DNA of 64,000 bases, from assembly GCA_027483445.1 (NCBI GenBank), contig JAIXUS010000085.1, positions 50,206 through 114,205 on the forward strand. The letters are read 5' to 3'. The DNA comes from Bacteroidota bacterium (GTDB taxonomy: Bacteria > Bacteroidota > Bacteroidia > M30B66). A model generated the notes under the pieces. It saw nothing but the letters and a program-made list of their open reading frames with translations, searched no databases and was not told the DNA's origin. Position numbers and translations under genes: made by a program. Numbering within the stretch: position 1 is the first letter of the stretch; every line of letters starts with the position of its first letter. Of this stretch, positions 46,430 to 55,371 are shown in pieces.

Positions 46430-46900
46430 TCAGTATTTCTCCCTCACCGCAACACTCAAAAGAGCACAGAAACCCCGAAATACAAAGGCCATAAGAATTC
46501 CTCCAATCGCTAAAGCCCAGTAAAACAGATTTTTCAAAGGAGGCTTCCGCTCAACAGGAGCTTCAGCTGAGGCTTTGCTTCTTGTCGTCCACCGGTTAAC
46601 CAATTGCAAATCTTCATTTAAAGCGTAATGTTCAATTACGCTCGGTTGGTCGACCACAATCGATTCAGTATTCCGCTTGCTCCCTGCTGACCAGACTTTC
46701 GCCTCAAAATTCTCAGGCAGTGCAGTTAACCCAATCAGAGCTCCGAATTCTTGCGTTGTCCTATTCCCAAAATGCTTTTCTGCTTTGATGAGATTCGGAT
46801 TTAACAACCCGCTTCCAATAACAACAACTGCAATCATGAATCTGCACGCCCTTTTTTCAAAATCTTCAGGGTTTGTTTGTCTTCGTGGTTTATTTTCCAT
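46430..46900 (-). CDS. Small two-helix membrane protein of unknown function
   Basis: 156 residues. Positively charged start (MENKPRRQTNPEDFEKRACR), a hydrophobic segment (FMIAVVVIGSGLL), a ~90-residue polar middle and a second hydrophobic segment (LFYWALAIGGILMAFVFRGFCALLSV). Likely an inner-membrane protein with a periplasmic domain. No family recognised. It starts 12 bp downstream of the dnaE2-type gene on the same strand and may be cotranscribed with it. Confidence 0.65.
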   Translation of the reverse strand: MENKPRRQTNPEDFEKRACRFMIAVVVIGSGLLNPNLIKAEKHFGNRTTQEFGALIGLTALPENFEAKVWSAGSKRNTESIVVDQPSVIEHYALNEDLQLVNRWTTRSKASAEAPVERKPPLKNLFYWALAIGGILMAFVFRGFCALLSVAVREKY

Positions 46901-46911
46901 AGTTCGGTGTT

Positions 46912-49848
46912 TTAATATCCGCGTGGTTTGTATGGTATCTTATGGAGTTCGGTAGCTTCCAGACTAAAAAAACCAAACTCCTCAGCAACACGGCCCTTGA
47001 CGAGATAAATGCCCCGTCCCCGGAAAGGATAGTCGCGAATCACCTGCGGGAAATGCGTGGAGTCGAAAAAATAGCCCTCCTCATCAGTGAATGTGGCAAA
47101 GTTCATCCGGTCGCCCTTCACCGTTTTTGTGTCCTTCACCGCAACTACGTTTCCAAGCAGACTTACCTTCTTCCCGAGCAATTGGGGTAAATCTCGCGCC
47201 CTCACCAAGGGTTCTTCCGGTTTATCAACCAGTAGGAAGGGCGAACATAACGGGAAGCCCAAGAGCTCGATTTCGTCGTACGCATTTTCAATAAGCGTAT
47301 CTTCCAGCGAAGGAAAACGATACTGGGGCTCCTCGGCCATAAATAGGCTGGCGGGGCGTTCGGCTTTGGCCGCCACCTTGTTCAACAGCAAATGGGCTTC
47401 CCACAATAACTCCTTCTTCGGCTTGCCGGTGAACCGGAAGCTTCCCGCACGAATCAAAATCAGCACCTGCTCCAAACCAATATTCACCCGCGATACAAAG
47501 TCGGCCAGCCCGGCGTATGGACCTCCTTCTTCGCGGTGTTGCAGAATCGCCTTTGAACTCCGTTCCTCAAGCTGGTGCAGCAACACAAAACCGAGATAAA
47601 TCGATTCACCCTCAATGTGGTTCAGGTAGCGACTCCGGTTTACGCAAGGAGGCTCAATCGTAGCCCCCAACATCCGCGCTTCGTGCACATAGTCCTGCGT
47701 TTTATAAAATCCTCCGAAGTTGTTCAATACTGCCGTCATGAACTCCAAGGGGAAATGCGCCCGCAGATATAAACTCTGAAAACTCTCCACCGCAAATGAG
47801 GCCGAATGCGCCTTCGAAAACGAATAGCCCGAAAAACTCTCCATCTGCCGCCAAACCTCCATGTACACATGCTCAGGATAACCCATCTTACGGCAGTTTT
47901 CCAGAAACTTGTCGGCAACCAGCTTGAAGGCCTTGGCCGAACGAAATTTCCCCGACATTCCCCTCCGCAAAATGTCGGCATCGGCCGGGTCCAGACCCGC
48001 AAAGTGATGCGCTACTTTAATCACATCTTCCTGATACACCATCACGCCATAGGTCTCCTTCAGGATCTCCTCCATCTTCGGATGGATATACTGAAAACTG
48101 TCGGGGTGATGAAAACGGTGGATGTACTCCCGCATCATACCCGAACGGGCAACACCCGGACGAATAATCGAACTCGCCGCCACCAACGTAATGTAGTTCT
48201 CACACCGTAACTTGCTCAGCAACATCCGCATAGCGGGCGACTCTACATAAAAACAGCCCATCGTCCGGCCCTCCCGAATCAGGCGCTTTACCTCTGGATC
48301 GCGCTTAAATAACGACACCTGCTGAATGTCGACGTTCCGCTGCCGATTCTCCGCAATGAGCTCTACGGCCTCCCGGATGTGCCCAAGTCCGCGCTGACTG
48401 AGTATGTCGTATTTATACAACCCGGCCTCCTCCGCTACATACATGTCGAATTGCGTGATTGGAAAACCCTTGGGCGGTAATTGAGTGGCGGTATGACAAA
48501 ATATGGGATCCTCCGTAATCACAACACCGCCGGCATGAATCCCTAAATGATTCGGCATGCCCTGAAGCAGTTTGCCATACCGGAAAATCAGCTTGCCAAT
48601 GCGGTCGAGCTCCGCCGGCTCCTTGCGCTGGGCACTCAACTGATCAATCTCCGGCCCGGGCAAACCAAATACCTTCCCCAACTCGCGAATCACCGCCTTC
48701 TCCTGAAAGGTTGTATACGTCGCCAGCAGAGCCGTATGCTCCCGGCCATAGCGCTGAAAGATGTACTGCAAAACCTCGTCGCGGTCGCGCCACGAAAAAT
48801 CAATATCGAGGTCGGGCGGCGAGCTGCGGTGCATGTTGATGAAGCGCTCAAAATACAAGTCGAGCTCTACCGGATCCACATCAGTAATCCGAAGACAATA
48901 TGCCACAATACTGTTCGCTCCACTACCGCGACCAACATGGTAAAATCCGCGGTGACGAGCATAGCGAACGATGTCTTCCGTAATCAGAAAGTAAGGCGTA
49001 AAGCCAAGCTTATCAATAACCTCCAACTCATGACGAACTCGCCTCGCCGCTTCACGGGTATTCTTGCCGAAACGATACACCAATCCATCCATACTCAGCT
49101 TTTCCAATAGCTGCCGGTCTTGATGGGCCGATCCGGTGAAGGTTTTCTTGTTCTTCGAAACCCCAAAGGCATAGCCGAAGCCGCAATCCTCCAACAACCT
49201 CATGGTGCGCGAAATCAACTCCGGATACCCCGCAAAAGCAGCCACCAAACCACTCTGCTCCATCCAAAATCCACGTGTGTCGCTGTCTTCTCTCCGCTCC
49301 ATCTTGCTCAACAAAGTGTTCGAATCAATCGCCCTGAGCAAACGATGCACATTCCGCGCAGTCTTGTCGGCAAATGTCATGGTATGTAAAATCACCGACT
49401 TTTCCCATAACGCCTTCGATGGCTTTTTGTATTGACGAAGCATCTCAGGCCTGATGCCCACGTATTCATGCGGCCGTAAAGCCCGATCCGGCAAATCTTC
49501 CCGCGGATAAATCACATATATATGTCCTTCCCAATCGGCCGGCGCTTCCTCCGCTAAAATCTCTCCATCCGTCAACTTTCGCGACAGCTGACGGCAAATC
49601 AACGCATAACCCTTCGCATCACGCGCCAGCGCTATGTATTGCGTACGCTCACCTTCCCGGAATTCCACACCCACTACGCCATGAAACCCGACATCTTCCG
49701 CGTGCTTCAAAAACGACAAACAACCCGATGTTGTATTGATGTCGGTTAGCGCCGCCGAAGTATAGCCAAGCTCCATAAGCCCATCAATCAACGATTCGGG
49801 CGAATGGGCGCCATAGCGCAGGCTAAACCAGGAGTGACAGTTGATCAT
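46912..49848 (-). CDS. DnaE2-type DNA polymerase III alpha subunit (error-prone type)
   Basis: 978 residues from the ATG at 49848 (MINCHSWFSLRYG); a TTG eight codons upstream lies inside the promoter and is rejected. N-terminal PHP domain (1-~210) has lost metal ligands: the usual HxHSxYS motif is NCHSWFS and TDHxxxxG is TDINTTSG, so it should be inactive. Catalytic palm: VGRGSGANSIVAYCL (~306) and PPDLDIDFSWRDRDEV (~344) with the active-site Asp pair. At under 1000 residues it lacks the C-terminal tau-binding extension of replicative DnaE. This is the short form found with damage-inducible mutagenesis genes in Bacteroidota; no imuA, imuB or dinB is adjacent. Confidence 0.9.
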   Translation of the reverse strand: MINCHSWFSLRYGAHSPESLIDGLMELGYTSAALTDINTTSGCLSFLKHAEDVGFHGVVGVEFREGERTQYIALARDAKGYALICRQLSRKLTDGEILAEEAPADWEGHIYVIYPREDLPDRALRPHEYVGIRPEMLRQYKKPSKALWEKSVILHTMTFADKTARNVHRLLRAIDSNTLLSKMERREDSDTRGFWMEQSGLVAAFAGYPELISRTMRLLEDCGFGYAFGVSKNKKTFTGSAHQDRQLLEKLSMDGLVYRFGKNTREAARRVRHELEVIDKLGFTPYFLITEDIVRYARHRGFYHVGRGSGANSIVAYCLRITDVDPVELDLYFERFINMHRSSPPDLDIDFSWRDRDEVLQYIFQRYGREHTALLATYTTFQEKAVIRELGKVFGLPGPEIDQLSAQRKEPAELDRIGKLIFRYGKLLQGMPNHLGIHAGGVVITEDPIFCHTATQLPPKGFPITQFDMYVAEEAGLYKYDILSQRGLGHIREAVELIAENRQRNVDIQQVSLFKRDPEVKRLIREGRTMGCFYVESPAMRMLLSKLRCENYITLVAASSIIRPGVARSGMMREYIHRFHHPDSFQYIHPKMEEILKETYGVMVYQEDVIKVAHHFAGLDPADADILRRGMSGKFRSAKAFKLVADKFLENCRKMGYPEHVYMEVWRQMESFSGYSFSKAHSASFAVESFQSLYLRAHFPLEFMTAVLNNFGGFYKTQDYVHEARMLGATIEPPCVNRSRYLNHIEGESIYLGFVLLHQLEERSSKAILQHREEGGPYAGLADFVSRVNIGLEQVLILIRAGSFRFTGKPKKELLWEAHLLLNKVAAKAERPASLFMAEEPQYRFPSLEDTLIENAYDEIELLGFPLCSPFLLVDKPEEPLVRARDLPQLLGKKVSLLGNVVAVKDTKTVKGDRMNFATFTDEEGYFFDSTHFPQVIRDYPFRGRGIYLVKGRVAEEFGFFSLEATELHKIPYKPRGY

Positions 49849-49853
49849 AATCT

Positions 49854-49890
49854 TTGACGCAAATATAGTCAATGACTAAAAAAGCGTCAA
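49854..49890 (-). promoter_or_regulatory. Promoter with nested palindromic operator for the dnaE2-type gene
   Basis: On the minus strand a perfect Bacteroidota -7 element TATATTTG (complement of 49860-49867) lies 20 nt downstream of a TTG (complement of 49888-49890) in the -33 position, and transcription should start only a few bases before the ATG at 49848. The promoter is enclosed by TTGACGC (49854-49860) and GCGTCAA (49884-49890), with a second palindrome AGTCA-A-TGACT (49867-49877) inside. A repressor bound here would block polymerase. Whether it is an SOS operator is unknown. Confidence 0.65.
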
Positions 49891-49977
49891 GTGAAAAATG
49901 AAAATTGTTCATAAATCCGTCGGCAAGCGCTCCTCACCACAGCTCCCCGAAAACCGTCTGAAACGTATTTTCACCGC

Positions 49978-50907
49978 ATGAGCAACCTTCTGCTTATCGC
50001 CATTTGTCTTGTCGCCGGACTGCTCCTGAATCGCTTCCGACTCTTTCCCGCACAAGCACATCTGGTGCTCAATCAGTACGTTATATGGCTGGCCATACCG
50101 GCTTTGGCGCTCGCACATGTGCCCCAGCTAAAACTGAGCGCCGCCGCACTCTTGCCGGTACTTTGCGCGTGGATTGTATTCGGGTGCTCCTGGCTGATTT
50201 TTGCAGCACTCGGCCGAATCCTCCGCTGGCCGCCCAAACTCACCGGAGCGCTCATTCTCACGGCTGGTCTCGGAAACACCGCCTTCGTTGGGTTCCCGCT
50301 CATCCAAGCCTGGTTTGGAGAAGCCGGACTTCAGATCGCTGTCCTTGTCGATCAGCCCGGCACCTTTTTCATCGTTTCAACACTCGGTGTACTCGTGGCC
50401 GCTCACTATTCTGGACGTGCCGTTCGTCCCGCCAGCATGGCCCTGCAGCTACTTCAATTTCCGCCATTTGTGGGCTTTTGCCTCGCACTGCTACTCAATT
50501 TGGCCAATATTAACCTCCCAACAGTACTGCACGAAGCCCTCCGCGGAATAGCCCTAACAATAACGCCTGTAGCCCTCGTCTCTGTTGGCATGCAGGTTCG
50601 ATGGCCCGGCACAAGCCAGCATTGGCCCTTCCTCTTTGCCGGCCTTAGTTATAAACTCATTTTCGCCCCCCTCATCATTGCACTAATTTACACTTATCTG
50701 TTTCGTTTAGAGGGTGTTGCACTTCGTGTGTGTATTCTCGAATCAGCCATGGCCACCATGGTTACCGCCGCCATTTTAGCCTCTTCTTACGGACTCAAAC
50801 CGCGGTTTAGCAGCCTGATGCTCAGCCTCAGCATACCCATTTCGCTGCTCACCGTACCACTTTGGAATTGGCTACTTAACCAAATTCTCCCCAAATTAAT
50901 TCGTTAA
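49978..50907 (+). CDS. AEC (auxin efflux carrier) family transporter
   Basis: 309 residues with about ten hydrophobic helices in two inverted halves. Family features: LNQYVIWLAIPALALAHVP in helix 2-3, GLGNTAFVGFPLIQAWFG (the broken helix with Asn-Thr and Gly-Phe-Pro), ALVSVGMQVRW in the second half and ESAMATMVTAAILASSYGL in the second crossing region. Members export or import organic acids and similar anions; substrate not predictable. Starts 130 bp from the divergent dnaE2-type gene. Confidence 0.9.
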   Translation: MSNLLLIAICLVAGLLLNRFRLFPAQAHLVLNQYVIWLAIPALALAHVPQLKLSAAALLPVLCAWIVFGCSWLIFAALGRILRWPPKLTGALILTAGLGNTAFVGFPLIQAWFGEAGLQIAVLVDQPGTFFIVSTLGVLVAAHYSGRAVRPASMALQLLQFPPFVGFCLALLLNLANINLPTVLHEALRGIALTITPVALVSVGMQVRWPGTSQHWPFLFAGLSYKLIFAPLIIALIYTYLFRLEGVALRVCILESAMATMVTAAILASSYGLKPRFSSLMLSLSIPISLLTVPLWNWLLNQILPKLIR

Positions 50908-51534
50908 ATGCTCATATTTATCGCTTGGGCGTGCCGGCATTTTAAGCCCTCGTTACATTGATAGTTCTGTATTCGCCGTCGCGCTTTTCGCTGCAATACG
51001 CGCCCACGCAAATACCCTCCCTGCGCGCATTTTCGCTGCAATCGCTCACGAAAACTGTATCGAACCACTGCGAGAATCATCAGTACATTCGATTTACTTT
51101 ACGATTTAGAATTTTATCTTAGGGTTGGTTAATGTAATTGCTGTTGCACGAGCATTGCGCCACGGATTGAAGCCGGCAGCGCCCGGGCGCGGAGCGATCC
51201 GGGACTAAGGCGAAAAGCCGGGTGCCCGGAAATAATGCTCAATTTAACGATAGGCTGAGCGAGGCAGGCGCCCAAATAAAAATTAATGTTAAGAAGTAAA
51301 TCTTCAGTGGATTTTTTAATTATCCACCATTTATTTACGACATGCTTGATGTTTAGAATTAAGTCGCTTCGGGAATTGCAGCTATTGAGTAATTTGAAAA
51401 TTAAAATCGGTCTTTTTTGCAGCAAATCAGTTTTTTTTCTGTCAAAATGACTAGTTGGATTTGCTGTTTCTGCTGGTTTGGCAGAGAATTATTTATGGCG
51501 GTGAATTTGACAAAAGCCCGCAGCATTATACGCC
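50908..51534 (+). other. Gene-free interval upstream of clpB
   Basis: About 627 bp without a credible gene; a 98-codon minus-strand frame at 51129-51425 merely crosses a GC-rich structured element (51150-51240, listed separately). No CIRCE element (TTAGCACTC/GAGTGCTAA) is visible before clpB. Confidence 0.6.
51150..51240 (+). repeat. GC-rich structured intergenic element
   Basis: Bounded by GAGCATT (51150-51156) and its exact complement AATGCTC (51234-51240). The interior holds several complementary GC blocks (CGGATTGAAGCCGGCAGC, CCCGGGCGCGG, CCGGGACTAAGGCGAAAAGC, GGGTGCCCGG). The ACGGATTGAAGC...GACTAA-GCG pattern recalls a family of intergenic elements I have seen in other Bacteroidota genomes. 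It could be a structured RNA or a REP-like repeat. Confidence 0.5.
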
Positions 51535-54141
51535 ATGAATCTCAACCAATTCACCATTAAAGCCCAGGAAGCCGTGCAGCAAGCACAGCTCTTGGCCACT
51601 CAAAATACCCAACAAGCCATCGAAACCGGACACCTTTTATTAGGTATTCTGCAGGTTGATGAGCATGTGCTCCCATATCTCTTTAAAAAATCGGGAGTCA
51701 ACACCGCTGCCTTACAATCAGCCCTGCAAGCCATCGTTCAAGGCTATCCGAAAGTAACAGGAGCGCAGCCTTATTTAAGCCAGTCCGCTCAACAAGCGCT
51801 TACCAAAGCCATCGGGCTTATGCAGGAAATGAAAGATGAGTTTGTAACCATCGAACATATTACCCTGGCAATACTTAACGGAAACGACGCTGTTGCCCGA
51901 TTACTCAAAGATGTAGGTCTAAGCGAAACCGTTTTGCGTACTGCAATTCAAGAATTGCGTAAAGGACAAAAAGTAACTTCTGCATCTTCTGAAGAAACCT
52001 ATAATTCGTTGAATAAATACGCAAAAAATCTCAACGAATTGGCGCGTTCCGGAAAGTTAGACCCTGTAATTGGTCGTGACGAAGAAATTCGCCGTGTATT
52101 GCAAATTTTATCACGACGTACTAAGAACAATCCAATTCTTATCGGGGAGCCCGGTGTAGGTAAAACCGCAATCGCAGAAGGCCTCGCACACCGCATCGTG
52201 AATGGTGATGTACCGGAAAATTTAAAGTCAAAACAAATCTATTCGCTCGATATGGGAGCACTCATTGCAGGTGCGAAATACAAAGGCGAATTTGAGGAAA
52301 GGCTGAAGGCTGTTGTCAAAGAGGTAACCTCATCCGACGGTGATATTGTATTGTTTATCGACGAAATTCACACTCTCGTTGGAGCTGGTGGCGGTGAAGG
52401 AGCCATGGATGCGGCCAATATTCTAAAACCAGCCCTGAGCCGAGGCGAACTCCTCGCCATTGGGGCAACAACGCTCAACGAATACCAGAAATATTTCGAA
52501 AAAGACAAAGCCCTGGAACGCCGTTTTCAAAAGGTTTTAATTGACGAGCCCGATTCAGCTGATGCCATCTCAATTCTCCGTGGACTAAAAGAAAAATACG
52601 AAAACCACCATCAGGTCTTAATTAAAGATGAAGCTATTATTGCCGCCGTTGAAATGAGTCAACGCTATATCAATGATCGTTTTTTGCCCGATAAGGCTAT
52701 CGACCTCATCGATGAAGCAGCATCCAAATTACGGATGGAAATTAATTCATTGCCGGAAGAATTGGATGAACTCGAACGTCGAATCCGTCAGCTTGAAATA
52801 GAACGTGAAGCCATCAAACGAGAAAACGACGATAAAAAATTAAATCAGCTCAATGAGGAAATTGCGAATTTAAGCGAAGAACGCGCTGCTTTCCGCGCCC
52901 GTTGGCAAAGCGAAAAAGACATACTCGACCGAATTCAAAAAGCAAAAACACAAATCGAAAATTTTAAGTTTGAAGCGGAACAAGCTGAAAGAGCCGGTGA
53001 TTTTGGAAAAGTAGCCGAAATCCGGTATGGTCGAATTAAGGAAGCAGAAAATGAAATTGTCCACCTGCGCGAACAGTTGGCCCAGTCGCAGCAAGGAAAA
53101 GCCATGATCAAGGAAGAAGTTGATGCCGAAGATATTGCAGGTGTGGTGAGTCGTTGGACCGGAATACCGGTAAATAAAATGCTCCAAAGTGAACGCGAAA
53201 AATTATTGCATCTGGAGGCTGAATTACACAAACGCGTAGTTGGGCAAGATGAAGCCATTGAAGCAGTTTCCGATTCCATTCGCAGAGCCAGAGCCGGTTT
53301 ACAAGATAAAAAACGACCAATTGGAAGCTTTATTTTCCTAGGCACTACCGGCGTAGGTAAAACAGAATTGGCCAAAGCACTCGCGGAATTCCTTTTCAAC
53401 AACGAACAAGCCATGACGCGAATCGATATGAGTGAGTACCAGGAACGACATACTGTAAGTCGACTGGTTGGTGCGCCTCCGGGCTATGTGGGCTACGACG
53501 AAGGTGGTCAACTTACCGAAGCTGTGCGCCGGAAGCCCTACAGTGTAGTTTTACTCGATGAGATTGAAAAAGCCCATCCCGACGTGTTCAACGTGCTATT
53601 GCAAGTGCTCGATGATGGTCGATTGACCGATAACAAAGGCCGTGTGGTGAATTTTAAGAATACAATCATCATCATGACCTCGAATATTGGTTCTCATTTA
53701 ATTCAGGAAACTTTCGAAAATATAATTGATTTCGAGCGTGAAGAGCTTTATGCAGAAGCCAAGGTTAAGGTGTTCGATTTATTGAAAAAAACAATTCGAC
53801 CTGAATTTCTAAACCGTATCGACGACATCATTATGTTTCACCCGCTCAATCGGGAAAATGTTCAGGCCATTGTCAATATTCAATTCCAAGGTGTACAGAA
53901 AATGCTTTCCGAACAAGGTTTTACACTCGAAGCAACGCCCGAAGCGCTTTCGTGGTTAGCAGAACTGGGCTATGATCCGCAATTTGGTGCCCGTCCGGTA
54001 AAGCGATTGTTTCAGCGTAAAGTGCTCAATGAGCTAAGCAAGCAGATTTTAGGTGGCACATTGTCGAACGACCAGCCAATTGTTCTCGATGTGATCGAAA
54101 ATCATTTGTTTTTCCGTAATGCTAAGGTAGCTGTAAATTAG
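51535..54141 (+). CDS. clpB: ATP-dependent disaggregase ClpB
   Basis: 868 residues, full length. Order: Clp N domain ([16 protein letters not shown], twin repeats to ~145), NBD1 with Walker [17 protein letters not shown] and Walker [16 protein letters not shown], the ClpB/Hsp104-type coiled-coil middle domain (~400-530, [17 protein letters not shown]), NBD2 with Walker [17 protein letters not shown] and [20 protein letters not shown], and a C-terminal D2-small domain. Dissolves stress-induced aggregates with DnaK. Monocistronic, with a rho-independent terminator at 54173-54205. Confidence 0.97.
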   Translation: MNLNQFTIKAQEAVQQAQLLATQNTQQAIETGHLLLGILQVDEHVLPYLFKKSGVNTAALQSALQAIVQGYPKVTGAQPYLSQSAQQALTKAIGLMQEMKDEFVTIEHITLAILNGNDAVARLLKDVGLSETVLRTAIQELRKGQKVTSASSEETYNSLNKYAKNLNELARSGKLDPVIGRDEEIRRVLQILSRRTKNNPILIGEPGVGKTAIAEGLAHRIVNGDVPENLKSKQIYSLDMGALIAGAKYKGEFEERLKAVVKEVTSSDGDIVLFIDEIHTLVGAGGGEGAMDAANILKPALSRGELLAIGATTLNEYQKYFEKDKALERRFQKVLIDEPDSADAISILRGLKEKYENHHQVLIKDEAIIAAVEMSQRYINDRFLPDKAIDLIDEAASKLRMEINSLPEELDELERRIRQLEIEREAIKRENDDKKLNQLNEEIANLSEERAAFRARWQSEKDILDRIQKAKTQIENFKFEAEQAERAGDFGKVAEIRYGRIKEAENEIVHLREQLAQSQQGKAMIKEEVDAEDIAGVVSRWTGIPVNKMLQSEREKLLHLEAELHKRVVGQDEAIEAVSDSIRRARAGLQDKKRPIGSFIFLGTTGVGKTELAKALAEFLFNNEQAMTRIDMSEYQERHTVSRLVGAPPGYVGYDEGGQLTEAVRRKPYSVVLLDEIEKAHPDVFNVLLQVLDDGRLTDNKGRVVNFKNTIIIMTSNIGSHLIQETFENIIDFEREELYAEAKVKVFDLLKKTIRPEFLNRIDDIIMFHPLNRENVQAIVNIQFQGVQKMLSEQGFTLEATPEALSWLAELGYDPQFGARPVKRLFQRKVLNELSKQILGGTLSNDQPIVLDVIENHLFFRNAKVAVN

Positions 54142-54172
54142 GTAGTTAGTTTGATTGTTGAGTAAATTGAAG

Positions 54173-54205
54173 GCGGCTTCGGAATCACTTCCGGAGTCGC
54201 TTTTT
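54173..54205 (+). terminator. Rho-independent terminator of clpB
   Basis: GCGGCTTCGGAA (54173-54184) pairs with TTCCGGAGTCGC (54189-54200) through 12 positions including two G-T wobbles, with a 4-nt loop, followed at once by TTTTT. It lies 32 bp after the clpB stop codon. Confidence 0.8.
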
Positions 54206-54267
54206 GTGCAAAGCCGAAGGTGCGCAATTCAGCTTTGTTATCTTTGTTGTCCCAATCAAACTAGTGT

Positions 54268-55326
54268 ATGTATCGTCAACCCAAGCGAAATCTCACCACT
54301 TTGGGTGAGTTTATCATCGATAAGCAGGCTGACTTCCCTTTTGCCAAAGGTGAATTGTCGAGTTTGTTAAGCGACATTGCCATCGCTGCTAAGATTGTAA
54401 ACCGTGAGGTAAACAAGGCCGGTTTGGTCAATATTCTCGGTGAAGCGGGCTCTGAAAATGTGCAGGGAGAATCGCAGAAAAAGCTTGATGTCTTTGCCAA
54501 TGAGCAATTTCTTGCAGCCTTAGCCACCGGGGGCGAATGCGCAGGTGTGGCTTCCGAAGAAAATGATGAAATCATTTTATTTGAAGGGGCCTCAAGTTCT
54601 GGGAAATATATCGTGGCCATGGATCCGCTCGATGGCTCTTCCAACATTGATGTGAATGTTTCTGTGGGAACCATTTTTTCCATTTATCGCCGTAAAACGA
54701 AAAACGGTCCTGCAACAGTCGACGATTTTCTCCAGCCCGGGTACGACCAGGTGGCTGCCGGCTATGTGGTATATGGCTCCTCAACAATGCTTGTGTATAC
54801 CACTGGTAACGGGGTAAATGGATTTACGCTTGACCCTTCGATTGGAGAATTTTGCCTCTCTCATCCCGATATGCGCATTCCATCGGGCGGTAACATTTAC
54901 TCGGTAAATCAAGGGAATTTTGTACATTTCCCCGAAGGCGTTAAACGCTATATTAAAAGTTTGCAAATCGACGATAAAGCCAATAAGAAACCCTATACAC
55001 TCCGGTATATTGGTTCTTTAGTAAGCGATTTTCACCGGAATTTAATTAAAGGTGGGATTTATATTTATCCAACGACATTGGCTTCTCCTGCCGGAAAGCT
55101 GCGACTTATGTACGAATGTAATCCTATGGCCATGCTTATGGAACAGGCCGGAGGACGTGCAACAGATGGCTACCGGAATATTTTGGAAATTGAACCAACT
55201 GATATACATCAGCGTTGTCCGCTTTTTGTTGGCTCCACACTAATGGTTGAAGAGGCGATGGATTACCTCCGTCAATACAGCGACGCTGAAATGAAGCCGC
55301 AGTATATGAATGGAAAAGGGTCTTGA
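54268..55326 (+). CDS. fbp: Class 1 fructose-1,6-bisphosphatase
   Basis: 352 residues. Hydrolyses fructose-1,6-bisphosphate to fructose-6-phosphate in gluconeogenesis. Motifs: [13 protein letters not shown] (metal site Glu), [19 protein letters not shown] (metal site Asp and substrate loop), [29 protein letters not shown] split around the sugar-phosphate site, and GGRATDG near the C-terminus. Start ATG follows the clpB terminator, so it has its own promoter. Confidence 0.96.
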   Translation: MYRQPKRNLTTLGEFIIDKQADFPFAKGELSSLLSDIAIAAKIVNREVNKAGLVNILGEAGSENVQGESQKKLDVFANEQFLAALATGGECAGVASEENDEIILFEGASSSGKYIVAMDPLDGSSNIDVNVSVGTIFSIYRRKTKNGPATVDDFLQPGYDQVAAGYVVYGSSTMLVYTTGNGVNGFTLDPSIGEFCLSHPDMRIPSGGNIYSVNQGNFVHFPEGVKRYIKSLQIDDKANKKPYTLRYIGSLVSDFHRNLIKGGIYIYPTTLASPAGKLRLMYECNPMAMLMEQAGGRATDGYRNILEIEPTDIHQRCPLFVGSTLMVEEAMDYLRQYSDAEMKPQYMNGKGS

Positions 55327-55371
55327 TTCGGTGTTTGAAACAATTCAACGTAACAACTGTTAAAACCCCGC

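Noticed and set aside
51129..51425. 98-codon minus-strand frame before clpB
   Set aside because: It runs through the structured GC-rich element and has no start context or protein-like character.
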